Part shown: positions 42,461 to 52,340 of the stretch, piece after piece
Numbering within the stretch: the first letter of the stretch is position 1
How the letters are laid out: each line of letters opens with the position of its first letter
Origin: Gammaproteobacteria bacterium
GTDB lineage: Bacteria; Pseudomonadota; Gammaproteobacteria; Pseudomonadales; Halieaceae
Reading direction: 5' to 3'
NCBI GenBank assembly: GCA_030427085.1
Contig: JAUHXH010000002.1
Span: 186,001-250,000, forward strand
DNA: 64,000 bases
The notes under the pieces: model-generated
The model's database searches: none
Seen by the model: only the letters and a program-made list of their open reading frames with translations
What the model was told of the DNA's origin: nothing
Program-made: the position numbers and the translations under genes

Positions 42461-45187
42461 ATGCCTTCAGGATTCAAGCTCCGGCCGCTGACAGCGGCTG
42501 TTATTGCCCCTACGTTTCTGCTGGCTGGTACCAGCGTCAGTGCGGAGCAATTACTGGAAGAAATCATCGTCACGGCGCAAAAGCGCAGCGAGTCGATTCA
42601 GAACGTACCCATCGCTGTGTCGGCCTTCACTGCGCAAAACCTTGAGTCACTGCAGGTGCGCACGAGCGTCGATCTGCAGAACTATGTGCCCAACCTCAGC
42701 TATACCGGTGGTGGTGAATTTTCCATCCGCGGGGTGGGTGGGGCCGTGATCGGTACCAGCGGGGATGTGGGTGTGGGCCTGCATCAGGACAATATCCCCA
42801 TTATCGTGAGTCGCTCGGCCACTGGTGAGCTCTACGACCTGGAGCGGGTCGAGGTGCTGCGAGGGCCGCAGGGAACCTTGTTCGGGCGCAATGCCACCGG
42901 CGGCGTGGTGAATGTGATTACACAGAAGCCACAGCTGGAATCCTTCGAAGGTAGTGTTAAGGCTGAGCTGGGCAACTACAGCTCGAAAAAGCTCAATGGT
43001 GTGTTGAACTTCCCGGTGGGTGATCAACTGGCCTTTCGACTCGCCGCCAGTTGGGTCGAGCGCGATGGTTACACCCGCAATAGCGCAACAGACAATCAGG
43101 TCGATGGGCGTGATCAATGGTCCACCCGGCTGGGTGTGACCTGGGCGCCGGGTGATCGTTTGCGCAGTACGTTCAGCTGGGAGCATTTTGAAGAGGATTC
43201 CACGCGCAACGGCGGCGACCGGGATCTGTGTATCTCCGATCCTGGTCCGGACATGATCGGCTCGGTGCCGGTTACCAACGAAGCGGCAAAATTGTACCTG
43301 TCGCGAGGCTGCCAGGTGGGCTCCATCTACCAGGACGGCGCCTATGACACCTTCAACAGTGTGGCGACCTTTGGTGGTCGCTACGCTTATTTGCTCGGTC
43401 TGGTGCCTGGCGATGTGTTCGCCAACCAGCCACAATCGACAGACCCCCGCGAGAGTTACTACTTTATCGACCCGATCTACCAGGTCGATCATGACTTTGT
43501 CAGTTGGGATACCCAGTACGACCTGACTGATAACTGGCAGTTGAACCTCCTGCTCGGCTGGTCGGAAGACACCAGTTACGCCAAGGGGGGCGGCAATGAA
43601 TCCGGTATCGGCTTTGCCGATACGCCGCTCACCCCGGACGGTGTGTACACCGACTTCCAGAGCGGCCCGGCCAGCGGAATTCGAACCCTGACCATCGGTG
43701 ATCGCTGGACTGAGCAGCACTCGGCCGAACTGCGTTTGCAGTCGGATTACGAAGGCGACTGGAATTTCAACCTGGGTGCTTTTTACTTCGATGTAGAGCG
43801 CTACAACGTGACCTTCGTGTCGACCAATTCCACCTCGTTGTTCGCTCGGGCTTCCGGCTTGCCTTTGTACTTTGACGAAAACCCGAACCCGGCAGATTCC
43901 GGCTATGACGGCCACCAGTACCTGGCGGTGAAAGTGCCTTATGAGCTGGAATCTCAGGCGCTGTTTGGTGAGCTCTACTGGCAGGCCACGCCCACGGTGA
44001 AAGTAACGGCCGGGTTGCGCTACACCGATGACCAGAAGCGTTCCGACGATGTGCCCGCACTGTTGTTTCAGCCGCTTGGCGAGGACGGCATTGGCACACC
44101 GGGTAATCCACCGATAGGCCCGGGTTCCATTACCCAGCGGGAGGTGACTTTCAAGGAGTGGACGGGCCGTTTGGTGGTGGACTGGATGCCGGATATGTCC
44201 TTTTCCGAACAAACCCTGGTGTATGCCTCCTATTCCCGTGGCTACAAGGCGGGGGGATTCAATCCGCCGGATGAGCCCAACAACCCCAATAGTTTCGAGC
44301 CCTACCAGCCTGAGTTCGTAAATGCATTTGAAGTGGGCACCAAAAATATTCTGTCCGGTGGCCGAGCACTGCTGAATCTCACCGCGTACTACTACGACTA
44401 CGTGGATTACCAGATCGCTTTCCTGGAGGAATTTTCCGCGCGCAATACCAATGTGGACGCCACGTCGTTGGGAATAGAGCTGGAATCCCAGTACGTCTGG
44501 GACAACGGTTTCAGCGCGGACTTCACCTTTGGTTGGCAGCAGACCGAAATCAGCGGCGGGCAGACCTACGACCCCTTCGATCGTACCCAGGGGCGCGATG
44601 ACCTGACATACATCGTCACGCCGCAAAACGGTTGCGTGGTAGAAACCGCGGCGCTGGCACCGATGATCGGCTTGATCAATGCCGGTGTGCTGCCCGCCAG
44701 TATTCTGGCGAACGCTTCCCCGGGTGCGGGCAATGACATTTGTGAGGGTGGCTTTGCCGGCCCGGGTAATCCGCTTGCAGCATTGGGAGTGGATATTGCG
44801 CCCAGCCCCGGCGTGATCGCGGACATCGACGGCAACTCACTGCCCAACTCGCCGGAATTTTCCTATTCGCTGGGCCTCAGCTACACCCACGAATTTGCGG
44901 GCTGGACCACAGTGTTGCGCGCTGACTACAGCTGGAAAGACGACAGCTTTGCCAGCCATTTCAATGGTGAGAACTACGAGTTGGAAAGCTGGGACAACGC
45001 CAACATCAGCGCCACCGCAACGCATCACAGTAATGGCATTTCTGTGCAGGCCTTCGCCAAGAACCTGATGGACAGCGACGACACTTACGTTGATTACACA
45101 GTAAACGGCCAGGGTGTGGGGCTGACGCGGGGGGCCACTTTACTGGATCCCCGTCTGTACGGCCTGAGTGTGACCTGGGCATTTTGA
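42461..45187 (+). CDS. TonB-dependent outer-membrane receptor
   Basis: A 908-residue receptor. The signal peptide ends TSVSA. A TonB-box-like EEIIVTAQKR follows, then the plug domain (QNVPIAVSAFTAQNLESLQV, YDLERVEVLRGPQGTLFGRN, GGVVNVITQKPQ), then a 22-strand barrel that ends in the terminal-Phe strand LYGLSVTWAF. The sequence style (IVTAQKR, DVPIAVS-type) is that of the large receptor group that imports hydrophobic or complex carbon sources rather than only siderophores. It is the first gene of an operon with a cytochrome, DUF1552 protein and esterase, so it probably imports their substrate. The long antisense frame opposite it is a shadow. Confidence 0.95.
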   Translation: MPSGFKLRPLTAAVIAPTFLLAGTSVSAEQLLEEIIVTAQKRSESIQNVPIAVSAFTAQNLESLQVRTSVDLQNYVPNLSYTGGGEFSIRGVGGAVIGTSGDVGVGLHQDNIPIIVSRSATGELYDLERVEVLRGPQGTLFGRNATGGVVNVITQKPQLESFEGSVKAELGNYSSKKLNGVLNFPVGDQLAFRLAASWVERDGYTRNSATDNQVDGRDQWSTRLGVTWAPGDRLRSTFSWEHFEEDSTRNGGDRDLCISDPGPDMIGSVPVTNEAAKLYLSRGCQVGSIYQDGAYDTFNSVATFGGRYAYLLGLVPGDVFANQPQSTDPRESYYFIDPIYQVDHDFVSWDTQYDLTDNWQLNLLLGWSEDTSYAKGGGNESGIGFADTPLTPDGVYTDFQSGPASGIRTLTIGDRWTEQHSAELRLQSDYEGDWNFNLGAFYFDVERYNVTFVSTNSTSLFARASGLPLYFDENPNPADSGYDGHQYLAVKVPYELESQALFGELYWQATPTVKVTAGLRYTDDQKRSDDVPALLFQPLGEDGIGTPGNPPIGPGSITQREVTFKEWTGRLVVDWMPDMSFSEQTLVYASYSRGYKAGGFNPPDEPNNPNSFEPYQPEFVNAFEVGTKNILSGGRALLNLTAYYYDYVDYQIAFLEEFSARNTNVDATSLGIELESQYVWDNGFSADFTFGWQQTEISGGQTYDPFDRTQGRDDLTYIVTPQNGCVVETAALAPMIGLINAGVLPASILANASPGAGNDICEGGFAGPGNPLAALGVDIAPSPGVIADIDGNSLPNSPEFSYSLGLSYTHEFAGWTTVLRADYSWKDDSFASHFNGENYELESWDNANISATATHHSNGISVQAFAKNLMDSDDTYVDYTVNGQGVGLTRGATLLDPRLYGLSVTWAF

Positions 45188-45198
45188 GGGAGAAAAAA

Positions 45199-47169
45199 GT
45201 GAAACAAGTGCGGTACAAACTGCGCCAGCGCCTGGCCTTTGGCCTAACGCTGGCGTGCGCGTTGCCAGTGGCGGCGGATTCTGTCGACAAGGGCGCTGAA
45301 ATTTATCGCAGCGCCTGTAAGGGCTGCCATGAGGTCTCGATTGCGCCCTCATTGGAAGGGGTCGTTGGGCGCCGCGTGGCCAGTGTTACCAACTTTGCTG
45401 ATTACAGCGAGGCATTACAGGCAAACAGTGATAAACACTGGACGCCGGAAGAGCTCAATCGCTTTCTTGAGGCACCGCGGGATTACATCCCCGGTACCCT
45501 GATGATGCAAACGGTACCCGACCCCCAGGAGCGCGCTGCGCTGATTGCCTATCTCACCACGCTGGGCACCGAGCCTGCGGCGCTGGACATCACCGCACCG
45601 GTGTCGGGTATTGACCAGCCCGTCACCGTGGCTGTTCGTCGGCTCAATGAGTCCCAGTATCGCAACACAATCAGCGATATCTTTGGCGCAGACATCGAGG
45701 TCAAGGCGCGCTTCGAACCCGAACGCAGAGAGGAGGGGCTGCAGGCGGTTGGCAACTCCGACTTGTCGATGACCTCGGCCGGCTTCGAACAGTACTTCGG
45801 CCTGGCCCAGCGCATCGCGGCTCAGGCGCTGGACGAAACGCGTCGCGAAACTACTGTGCCCTGTTCAGTGCCAGCGAATGAAGCTGCTGCGCGCGCCTGC
45901 GCGGCAGACTTCGTCAATGGCTACGGCGAGCAGTTGTTCCGCCGTCCACTTAGCGAACAGGAGCGCAACAGTCGTTTGGCATTGGTTCCCGAGGTATCAG
46001 CGGGGGAGGACGCGTTTCATCAAGGGCTGGAATTGGCCTTGACGAGCCTGCTCGCGGCGCCTGAATTCCTGTTCCGCGTGGAAACGGCGGAACCTGACCC
46101 CGACAACGAAGGCCACCTGCGTCTGGATGGCTATTCGCGCGCTGCTCGCTTGTCATTCCTGTTCTGGAATACCGCACCAGACGAAGAATTACTGCGTGCC
46201 GCTGCGTCGGGTGAGCTATTCAACGCCGCAGGGCTGGAAAATCAGGTACAGCGGCTTGCTGGCTCGCCACGCTTTGAGCAGGGTGTGCGGGCGTTTTTCT
46301 ACGATCTGATGCAACTGGATGGCTTCGACAATCTGATCAAGGATCCGGAGATCTATCCCAAGTTCAATCAGGTAGTGGCGGACAGCTCCCGTGAGCAGAT
46401 GCTGAAAACCCTGGTGGGCCTGTTGGTCACTGACGACAGGGACTACCGCGACATCTTTGTGTCCAATGATACCTATATCAATCGCAGCCTCGCCGCGGTG
46501 TACAAGGTTCCCTATACCTCAGATGCCGACTGGACTGAATACACGTTCCCTGACGAGTTAGAGCGCACCGGCTTACTGTCCCAGATAGGCTTTCTTTCGC
46601 TCTTTGCTCATCCGGGTACGTCTTCGCCCACGCGGCGGGGCATAAAACTGCATGAAATTTTCATGTGCGAACCAACGCCGGACCCGCCCGCTGACGTGGA
46701 CTTTTCAAAAGTGAAAGACAGCAAGGCCGGTACGGTACGCGGGCGCCTGCTGGACCACATGGAAAACACCGGCTGTGTGGCCTGCCACCGCCGCAGCGAC
46801 CCGCCGGGGCTGGCGCTGGAGCACTTTGATGGCCTCGGACAGTTGCGCAAGTTCGAGAATGGCCAGTTGATCGATGTAAGCGCCACGCTGAACGGTGCGG
46901 ATTTTGTGGGTGCCTCAGGCTTGGGTGAATTGCTGCACGACGACGAACGTATTCCCGCCTGTCTGGTGCGCAATGTCTACGCCTACAGTGCCGGGCGCGT
47001 ACCGGATGAGGCCCTCTCGCCCTTTCTGAGCAGCAGTGTCGCGGCCTTTGCCGAAGACGGCTACCGCTTGCCCGGCCTGATGCAGCGGATGGCGGTGTCG
47101 GAAGATTTCTTCCATGTGGTGGTTCCCAGCGGTGCTGGCGCCAGTGATCAAGTTGCCGCGTCTCAGTGA
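45199..47169 (+). CDS. Cytochrome c fused to DUF1592/DUF1588/DUF1585-type protein
   Basis: A 656-residue exported protein. GTG 45199 follows GAGGGAGAAAAAA. It has a signal peptide (RLAFGLTLACALPVAA), then a cytochrome-c domain with CKGCH (about residue 36-40) and a Met-containing tail (GTLMMQTVPDP). The rest follows the planctomycete-type order: VAVRRLNESQYRNTISDIFG (DUF1587-like), LARLSFLFWN-type RAARLSFLFWNTAPDEELL (DUF1592), TSSPTRRGIKLHEIFMCEP (DUF1588) with a second haem motif CVACH, and a C-terminal DUF1585. Such proteins always travel with a DUF1552 partner, as here. Their reaction is not established; a periplasmic redox step on a large substrate is likely. TonB receptor coupling is by a 12 bp gap. 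Confidence 0.88.
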   Translation: MKQVRYKLRQRLAFGLTLACALPVAADSVDKGAEIYRSACKGCHEVSIAPSLEGVVGRRVASVTNFADYSEALQANSDKHWTPEELNRFLEAPRDYIPGTLMMQTVPDPQERAALIAYLTTLGTEPAALDITAPVSGIDQPVTVAVRRLNESQYRNTISDIFGADIEVKARFEPERREEGLQAVGNSDLSMTSAGFEQYFGLAQRIAAQALDETRRETTVPCSVPANEAAARACAADFVNGYGEQLFRRPLSEQERNSRLALVPEVSAGEDAFHQGLELALTSLLAAPEFLFRVETAEPDPDNEGHLRLDGYSRAARLSFLFWNTAPDEELLRAAASGELFNAAGLENQVQRLAGSPRFEQGVRAFFYDLMQLDGFDNLIKDPEIYPKFNQVVADSSREQMLKTLVGLLVTDDRDYRDIFVSNDTYINRSLAAVYKVPYTSDADWTEYTFPDELERTGLLSQIGFLSLFAHPGTSSPTRRGIKLHEIFMCEPTPDPPADVDFSKVKDSKAGTVRGRLLDHMENTGCVACHRRSDPPGLALEHFDGLGQLRKFENGQLIDVSATLNGADFVGASGLGELLHDDERIPACLVRNVYAYSAGRVPDEALSPFLSSSVAAFAEDGYRLPGLMQRMAVSEDFFHVVVPSGAGASDQVAASQ

Positions 47170-47196
47170 CGGGCAAGCAGTTTAAGGAGTGAAGTA

Positions 47197-48552
47197 ATGA
47201 CCAAAAAATTCAGCCGGCGCTCGATACTGCGCGGTACAGTGGGCGGCGCGGCCGTCGGGGTGGGCCTGCCACTGTTGGACCTGTTCCTCAACGACAATGC
47301 CACGGCTCTGGCCAGTGGTGCCGCCACGCCGGTGCGCTTTGGCACCTACTTCTGGGGGCTGGGCTTGACCGACACGCCGGCCGGCGGAACCCGGTGGGTG
47401 CCGCAAAAGCAGGGCCCGGGCTATGAGATCACGCCGGAGCTGGTGGCCTTCGAGTCACTGAAGGACAAGGTGTCGGTGTTTTCCGGTTTCCGCGCGATCC
47501 CCGAGGGGCGAGCAAATCTGGTGCACTGGAGCGGGCACGCTTCGATTCTGTCCGGTGTGGCACCTACGGCATCCGGTAGCTTCGATGATGCATCCTTTGA
47601 CACCAAAGTGGCGGACGCCCTCGGCGGTGCCACGCGCTACCGAACTGTCGATATCGACGCTTCCCTGTCGCGTGCGCCGGTGAGCTACTCTACACGCAGC
47701 GGTAAAACCTTTGCTTCCCCCGAAGTGAATCCCCTGGGTCTCTACACCCGCCTGTTCGGCGCTGGCTTCCAGGATCCCAACAGTGACAACTGGCAGCCCG
47801 ATCCGGCGCTGATGTTGCGTCAGAGTGTGCTATCTGCCGTAAAAGAACAGCGGCAGGCGTTGATGTCACAAGTGGGGCAGGCGGATCGCATCAAGCTGGA
47901 CCAGTATTTTACGTCGGTCCGCGACGCCGAAAACCAGCTCGCTGTGCAGCTACAAAAACCGGAACGGCGTGAGGCTTGTAGCCCGCCGTCCAAGCCGGAT
48001 GAATTACCTCGCGGCGCGTCGGTTGACGTGGTCAATGCCAACACCCGGATGATGGCAAAGCTGCTCGCCATGGGGCTGGCCTGCGACCAGACCCGGGTAT
48101 TCAACTTCGTCCACACCTCCGGCGCATCGGAAACCTACATGGCCGGCCATAGCAAGATCTACCATCAGATCACGCACGATGAGCCCACTGACGCCAAACT
48201 GGGTTACCAGCCGGAAACCAGCCGTCTGGCGGAGCAGGTGATGGAGGGCTTTGGCGCTTTCCTGGAAGAGCTCAATGCAATTCCCGAGGGTGCGGGAACG
48301 TTGCTCGACAACACGTTGGTGATGGCATTCAGTGACACCGGCTACGCCAAGATTCACTCCATCGACAACATCCCCATGTTCCTTGCCGGTGGCGCTGGTG
48401 GCGCACACCGTGCAGGCCAGCACATTCACCTGCCGGGTGAGCCGGTTACACGTGTTTCGCTGACCGCCATGCAACTGGTGGGGGCGCCGGTTGGTGACTT
48501 CGGTCAGGGTTCTATGAAAACGGCGCGTCCGGTTTCGGAAGTGATGGCTTAG
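47197..48552 (+). CDS. DUF1552 family protein with Tat signal
   Basis: A 451-residue protein with a twin-arginine signal at the start (KKFSRRSILRGTVGGAAVGVG), so it is folded in the cytoplasm and then exported. The DUF1552 domain, an alkaline-phosphatase-superfamily-like fold, shows FGTYFWGLGLTDTPAG, HWSGHASILSGVAPT and, near the C-terminus, LVMAFSDTGYAKIHSIDNIPMFLAGGAGG, in which the SD and H residues could bind metal. Its neighbours are the DUF1592 cytochrome (28 bp upstream) and a secreted unknown (12 bp downstream), an arrangement typical of these pairs. Function unknown. Confidence 0.9.
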   Translation: MTKKFSRRSILRGTVGGAAVGVGLPLLDLFLNDNATALASGAATPVRFGTYFWGLGLTDTPAGGTRWVPQKQGPGYEITPELVAFESLKDKVSVFSGFRAIPEGRANLVHWSGHASILSGVAPTASGSFDDASFDTKVADALGGATRYRTVDIDASLSRAPVSYSTRSGKTFASPEVNPLGLYTRLFGAGFQDPNSDNWQPDPALMLRQSVLSAVKEQRQALMSQVGQADRIKLDQYFTSVRDAENQLAVQLQKPERREACSPPSKPDELPRGASVDVVNANTRMMAKLLAMGLACDQTRVFNFVHTSGASETYMAGHSKIYHQITHDEPTDAKLGYQPETSRLAEQVMEGFGAFLEELNAIPEGAGTLLDNTLVMAFSDTGYAKIHSIDNIPMFLAGGAGGAHRAGQHIHLPGEPVTRVSLTAMQLVGAPVGDFGQGSMKTARPVSEVMA

Positions 48553-48563
48553 GAGCGAAGACG

Positions 48564-49811
48564 ATGAAACGACAATATCTCGGCCTCGCCGCTGCGCTGG
48601 TGCTGACCAATACAGCCCACGCGGAATGGCAAAAATCCTACGTAATCGAGTGGAATGAGCCGGCGATGTACTACGGCGCCGATACCGGTGTGATCGACCC
48701 GGGCACGGATTGCCCGGCGGGCACCAACCCTGAAATCGACTGGATCGACGTGCTGGTGCGTGCGGGTTACTCACTGGAAGAAGCCCAGTGGTTGCGCAAC
48801 CCTGCCAACCCCACGCGCAGCCCCCGGCACGGTCAGAACCAGATGGCCTTCCGCGGTAAAGACCGAGCGAATGTGTACACCCACCCCGAGACTTACCCGG
48901 ACCCGGGCCTGACCGAAGTCAGCGGCGCGATCGGGGAGGGGCTCAATCTCGACAGCAATAGCAGCACTGGCTTTACCAGCCCCACGGGTGAAAAGGGTAT
49001 CGACAATACCTTCTATAAAACGCTCGGTTGCTGGAAAACCTATCGCGGGCCCCACCGCTTGTCCGGCGGTGCACTGACCTTCAACGATGCCATGCGCAAC
49101 GGCGCCTGGACGATGGTGGTTGTGGTGACGGGTGAAGGCGATGATCCGCGCAACGACGAGGATGTCAGCGTTGGCATTTATATGAGCGACGACAAACTGG
49201 TGAAAGGCGGCGACGGAGAGGTGTCCCCCGACTACAGTTTCCGCCTGAAACCGCACCGGGTGTACGAGGGGATTTTTTCCGCACGCACAATAGACGGCGT
49301 GATCAGCACACGTGAGCCCTCAGAGAAAGTGGTATTGCGCGAGCCGGCTTTCAATCAGGAACTGGAACTGCTGCAGGCGCAACTGCGACTGACCATGCAG
49401 GATGACGGCAGTTTGCAGGGATACGTTGCAGGTTATCGCCCCTGGATGCCGATCTACACCGGCTGGGTCGATGCGCGTGGGCCAGTGATCGAATCCCTGA
49501 CCTGGGTTGAACTGCCGTCGGTCTACTACGCCCTGAAGCGCAATGCGGACTACAGCCCGGCGGGTGCCAACGGGGAGAACACGCACATCTCCTACGCCCT
49601 CCGCGTTTCTGCTTTGCCCGCTTTTGTGATGACACCGGATGCCTCGCAGGAGGTCAGTCAGGTGGTTTCGTATCGTGACAGTGCACCGGAGGAGGTCGTC
49701 CGCAACCCCTTCGCCGGTTTGGTGGTTAACGGCATCGTGCCCGATCGCAGCGGCAAATATTACGCGGGGCCGGATGCAGTCATCCTGCCGCCGGATGCAG
49801 CAACACAATGA
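48564..49811 (+). CDS. Secreted protein of unknown function (415 aa)
   Basis: A 415-residue protein with a signal peptide ending NTAHA. The mature part begins EWQKSYVIEWNEPAMYYGA and has alternating beta-rich segments with conserved-looking Trp and Asp/Gly (GAWTMVVVVTGEGDDPRNDE, GYVAGYRPWMPIYTGWVDARG), plus a late CPAGTNP and CWK cysteine pair. No family was recognised. It sits in the receptor operon directly after DUF1552 (12 bp), has AGGAG in the gap and a normal ATG, and the coding character is strong, so it is a real gene. Probably a periplasmic or surface component of the same pathway. Confidence 0.8.
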   Translation: MKRQYLGLAAALVLTNTAHAEWQKSYVIEWNEPAMYYGADTGVIDPGTDCPAGTNPEIDWIDVLVRAGYSLEEAQWLRNPANPTRSPRHGQNQMAFRGKDRANVYTHPETYPDPGLTEVSGAIGEGLNLDSNSSTGFTSPTGEKGIDNTFYKTLGCWKTYRGPHRLSGGALTFNDAMRNGAWTMVVVVTGEGDDPRNDEDVSVGIYMSDDKLVKGGDGEVSPDYSFRLKPHRVYEGIFSARTIDGVISTREPSEKVVLREPAFNQELELLQAQLRLTMQDDGSLQGYVAGYRPWMPIYTGWVDARGPVIESLTWVELPSVYYALKRNADYSPAGANGENTHISYALRVSALPAFVMTPDASQEVSQVVSYRDSAPEEVVRNPFAGLVVNGIVPDRSGKYYAGPDAVILPPDAATQ

Positions 49812-49885
49812 GGTACGTAACTGTCGTGCCGCGCAGATTTGAGTTCATCAAGTGAGAAGCTTCCGTTTATAAAAAGGAGTACGCA

Positions 49886-51499
49886 ATGCAAAGGGATTTA
49901 TTCAAAGGCTTGTTCATAACTACCGGACTTGTCGCCGCGTTGACCGCCACCCCATCCTGGGGTGGGCAGGACGCCGACAAGCCGGTTATAGCCAGCACTA
50001 CCGCAGGCAAAGTCAGCGGTAGTCGCGAGGGCGAAGTACTCGCCTTCAAGGGAATCCGCTACGGCGCCGATACCGCTACCACACGCTTCGCTGCCCCACG
50101 GAAGCCTGAGGCCTGGGATGGGGTGAGGGATGCGAAAGCCTATGGCGACACCTGTCCCCAAACTCCCATCGGCAGCGGTGGTGGTTTGTTTGTGTCCTGG
50201 AAGCCCGATCCCGATCCGGCCCTGAGTGAGGATTGTCTGTTCCTCAATGTATGGACGCAGGGTTTGGCTGACGGCGGCAAGCGCCCGGTGATGGTGTGGT
50301 TCCACGGCGGCGGCTTCTCCCAGGGTAATGGGTCATCCAATGCCTATGTGGGTGACCGACTGGCCAAGCGCGGCGATGTAGTAGTGGTTACCCTCAACCA
50401 TCGTCTCAACGCCTTCGGCTACCTGGCGCTGAATCAGTACGGCGACGCCTTCAAGGATTCCTCGGTGGCGGGTGTGCTGGACATGATTCTGGCGTTGGAA
50501 TGGGTACGCGATAACATCGAGCAGTTTGGTGGCGATCCGGACCGGGTGATGATCTTCGGTGAGTCCGGAGGCGGCGCTAAAGTGTCTACCTTGATGTCCA
50601 CCGAGGCAGCCAAAGGCCTGTTCCATCGCGCGGTGGTGCAATCGGGCGCCATGCTGCGTTTTCCCGAGCAGGAAACTGCGCGTGAGGCGGCAGACAAACT
50701 GGTGGCGAACCTGGGCCTGACGGCCGAGACCATCGACAAGATCAAAACCCTGCCTGTCGAGCAAATCGTCAAAGCTATGCCGGGCACGCGCGCCGGTATG
50801 GCGCCCTCCATCGATGGCCGTATACTCACCCGGCACCCCTTCGAGCCCGATGCCGCTCCGGCGGGTCGCGATATTCCGCTGATGCTGGGTACCAATCGCA
50901 CCGAAAGTTCGATCTTCCTGGGTGCCGCCAACCCCAAACTATTCGACCTGGATTGGGCGGGACTGGGCGTAGCCCTGAAAGCTACATACCCTGATAAAGA
51001 CGCAGCAGCCATTATCGCGGGCTACCGCGAGCTTGAACCTGACGCCGAGCCTGCAGACATCTTCTTCGAGGCCACCAGCGATGCTCGCTGGCTGACGGGT
51101 CATGTGACGCAGGCGGAGCGGAAGTTCCAACAGGGCGGCGCGCCTGCCTATCTCTACCTGTTCAGTTGGGATACACCAGTGGACGGCGGAAAATGGCGCT
51201 CACCCCATGCGCTGGAAATTGGTTTTGTGTTCGACAACGTGGCCCGCTCCGAAAGTATGTCGGGTGTGGGCCCGGCACAGCAGCACATTGCTGACATGAT
51301 GGCGGATACCTGGATTGCTTTCGCCCGCACGGGTGACCCCAACAATGCACGCATACCCAAGTGGCAGCCCTACAACATGGACGCACGACCGATGATGGTG
51401 TTCGATACCCAGCCTGAACAAGTGAATGATGCACGCGGTGCCCAGCGACGCCTGCTCAATGATGGCGAGGCCTACGGCAACCGCTATTCTGCGCGCTGA
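49886..51499 (+). CDS. Type-B carboxylesterase, secreted
   Basis: A 537-residue alpha/beta hydrolase of the carboxylesterase type-B (cholinesterase-like) family. The signal peptide ends near PSWGG. SEDCLFLNVWTQG is the first family signature, MVWFHGGGFSQGNG the oxyanion hole, and GESGGG at 225-230 the nucleophile elbow with Ser227. Acid and base should be the Glu in LMLGTNRTES and the His in SPHALEIGFVF. AAAAAGGAGT gives a strong ribosome-binding site. Placed after the receptor and cytochrome genes, it may release or open ester groups of the imported substrate in the periplasm. Confidence 0.93.
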   Translation: MQRDLFKGLFITTGLVAALTATPSWGGQDADKPVIASTTAGKVSGSREGEVLAFKGIRYGADTATTRFAAPRKPEAWDGVRDAKAYGDTCPQTPIGSGGGLFVSWKPDPDPALSEDCLFLNVWTQGLADGGKRPVMVWFHGGGFSQGNGSSNAYVGDRLAKRGDVVVVTLNHRLNAFGYLALNQYGDAFKDSSVAGVLDMILALEWVRDNIEQFGGDPDRVMIFGESGGGAKVSTLMSTEAAKGLFHRAVVQSGAMLRFPEQETAREAADKLVANLGLTAETIDKIKTLPVEQIVKAMPGTRAGMAPSIDGRILTRHPFEPDAAPAGRDIPLMLGTNRTESSIFLGAANPKLFDLDWAGLGVALKATYPDKDAAAIIAGYRELEPDAEPADIFFEATSDARWLTGHVTQAERKFQQGGAPAYLYLFSWDTPVDGGKWRSPHALEIGFVFDNVARSESMSGVGPAQQHIADMMADTWIAFARTGDPNNARIPKWQPYNMDARPMMVFDTQPEQVNDARGAQRRLLNDGEAYGNRYSAR

Positions 51500-51641
51500 G
51501 TTGCTATCGCCGACTGGTTGCGCCTGCTTTTTCGCAGGGCGCAGCCAGCTTGCGTGTTGCGGGTAATGCGAATAGGTTTGGCCTCAATCAGCCACAACGA
51601 TCATAAACATCGCCACATCCGCCGGGGAGCCACATTCAGGG

Positions 51642-52286
51642 GTGAGTACAGTGCGTGAAAAAACCGTGAAATCTGGCGGTGACCGGATGAGCGCCGAGCA
51701 GCGCCGCGACAGCCTGGTCGATATCGCGCTGGACTTGCTTCGGGATAGCGGCGCAGAAAGCGTCACCATCGGGTCGGTAGCGGAGATCGCCGGCGTGACC
51801 CGCACGCTGGTCTACAAACACTTCGAAAACCGCCAGGACCTCATTCAGGGCGTCTATCGCCGTGAGGCGGCTAAACTTCACGTTCTGATCCGTGATCGCG
51901 TGGTGGCAGAGCAGGGCTTCGAAGCCAAGCTCCGCGCCTTCGTGGCCGCCGTGTTGTCGGCAATTGACACCCACGGCTGGCTGTTCAGCCCCGCCGAACC
52001 CCAAACCCAGGAAGCGGGCTTCCGCGACGCCCAGGCCCAGCGCGACCGGCGCACGGTGGGCGACTTTGCGAAGATGGCCAGTAATGAATTTGGGCTGTCC
52101 CTTCGTGAGGCAACATCTGCATTGGGCATATTACTCAGCGGTATGGCCTCGCTGCGCCTGCAGGCCAGGGTGCTGACTTCCGAGGCAGACCGGGAGGCGC
52201 TGGGGGGGCTCTATGTAGATCTGGTGCTGGCGGCGTTGAAGGGGCTGGCAACGCAGGCACAATATCAAGGGACGGGTGGCGAATAG
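51642..52286 (+). CDS. TetR family transcriptional regulator
   Basis: A 214-residue TetR protein from GTG 51642 (AGGG lies just upstream; an in-frame ATG further on would cut it near the helix-turn-helix). DNA-binding part: SLVDIALDLLRDSGAESVTI then GSVAEIAGVTRTLVYKHFENR, and a helical C-terminal domain of no recognised class. It ends the catabolic region and is in the same direction as the esterase operon, 142 bp away. It could bind the TGTAAC repeats at 42327-42354 or its own promoter. Its stop is followed by a bidirectional terminator. Confidence 0.87.
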   Translation: MSTVREKTVKSGGDRMSAEQRRDSLVDIALDLLRDSGAESVTIGSVAEIAGVTRTLVYKHFENRQDLIQGVYRREAAKLHVLIRDRVVAEQGFEAKLRAFVAAVLSAIDTHGWLFSPAEPQTQEAGFRDAQAQRDRRTVGDFAKMASNEFGLSLREATSALGILLSGMASLRLQARVLTSEADREALGGLYVDLVLAALKGLATQAQYQGTGGE

Positions 52287-52310
52287 TTACCGCGGGGTGA
52301 TAAAAACAAA

Positions 52311-52340
52311 AAAGGCCAGTCGATTGACTGGCCTTTCTTT
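52311..52340. terminator. Bidirectional intrinsic terminator between TetR and tRNA-Leu
   Basis: GGCCAGTC (52314-52321), loop GATT, GACTGGCC (52326-52333), flanked by AAAAAA on the left and TTTCTTTT on the right. The flanks give a U-rich tail to either transcript, so it can end both the TetR gene (+) and tRNA-Leu (-), whose 3' end is 6 bp away. Confidence 0.88.

Noticed and set aside
42647-44626. A 659-codon open frame antisense to the TonB-dependent receptor
   Set aside because: It lacks a ribosome-binding site and any domain and its composition follows from the receptor codons on the other strand. The receptor has all family motifs.
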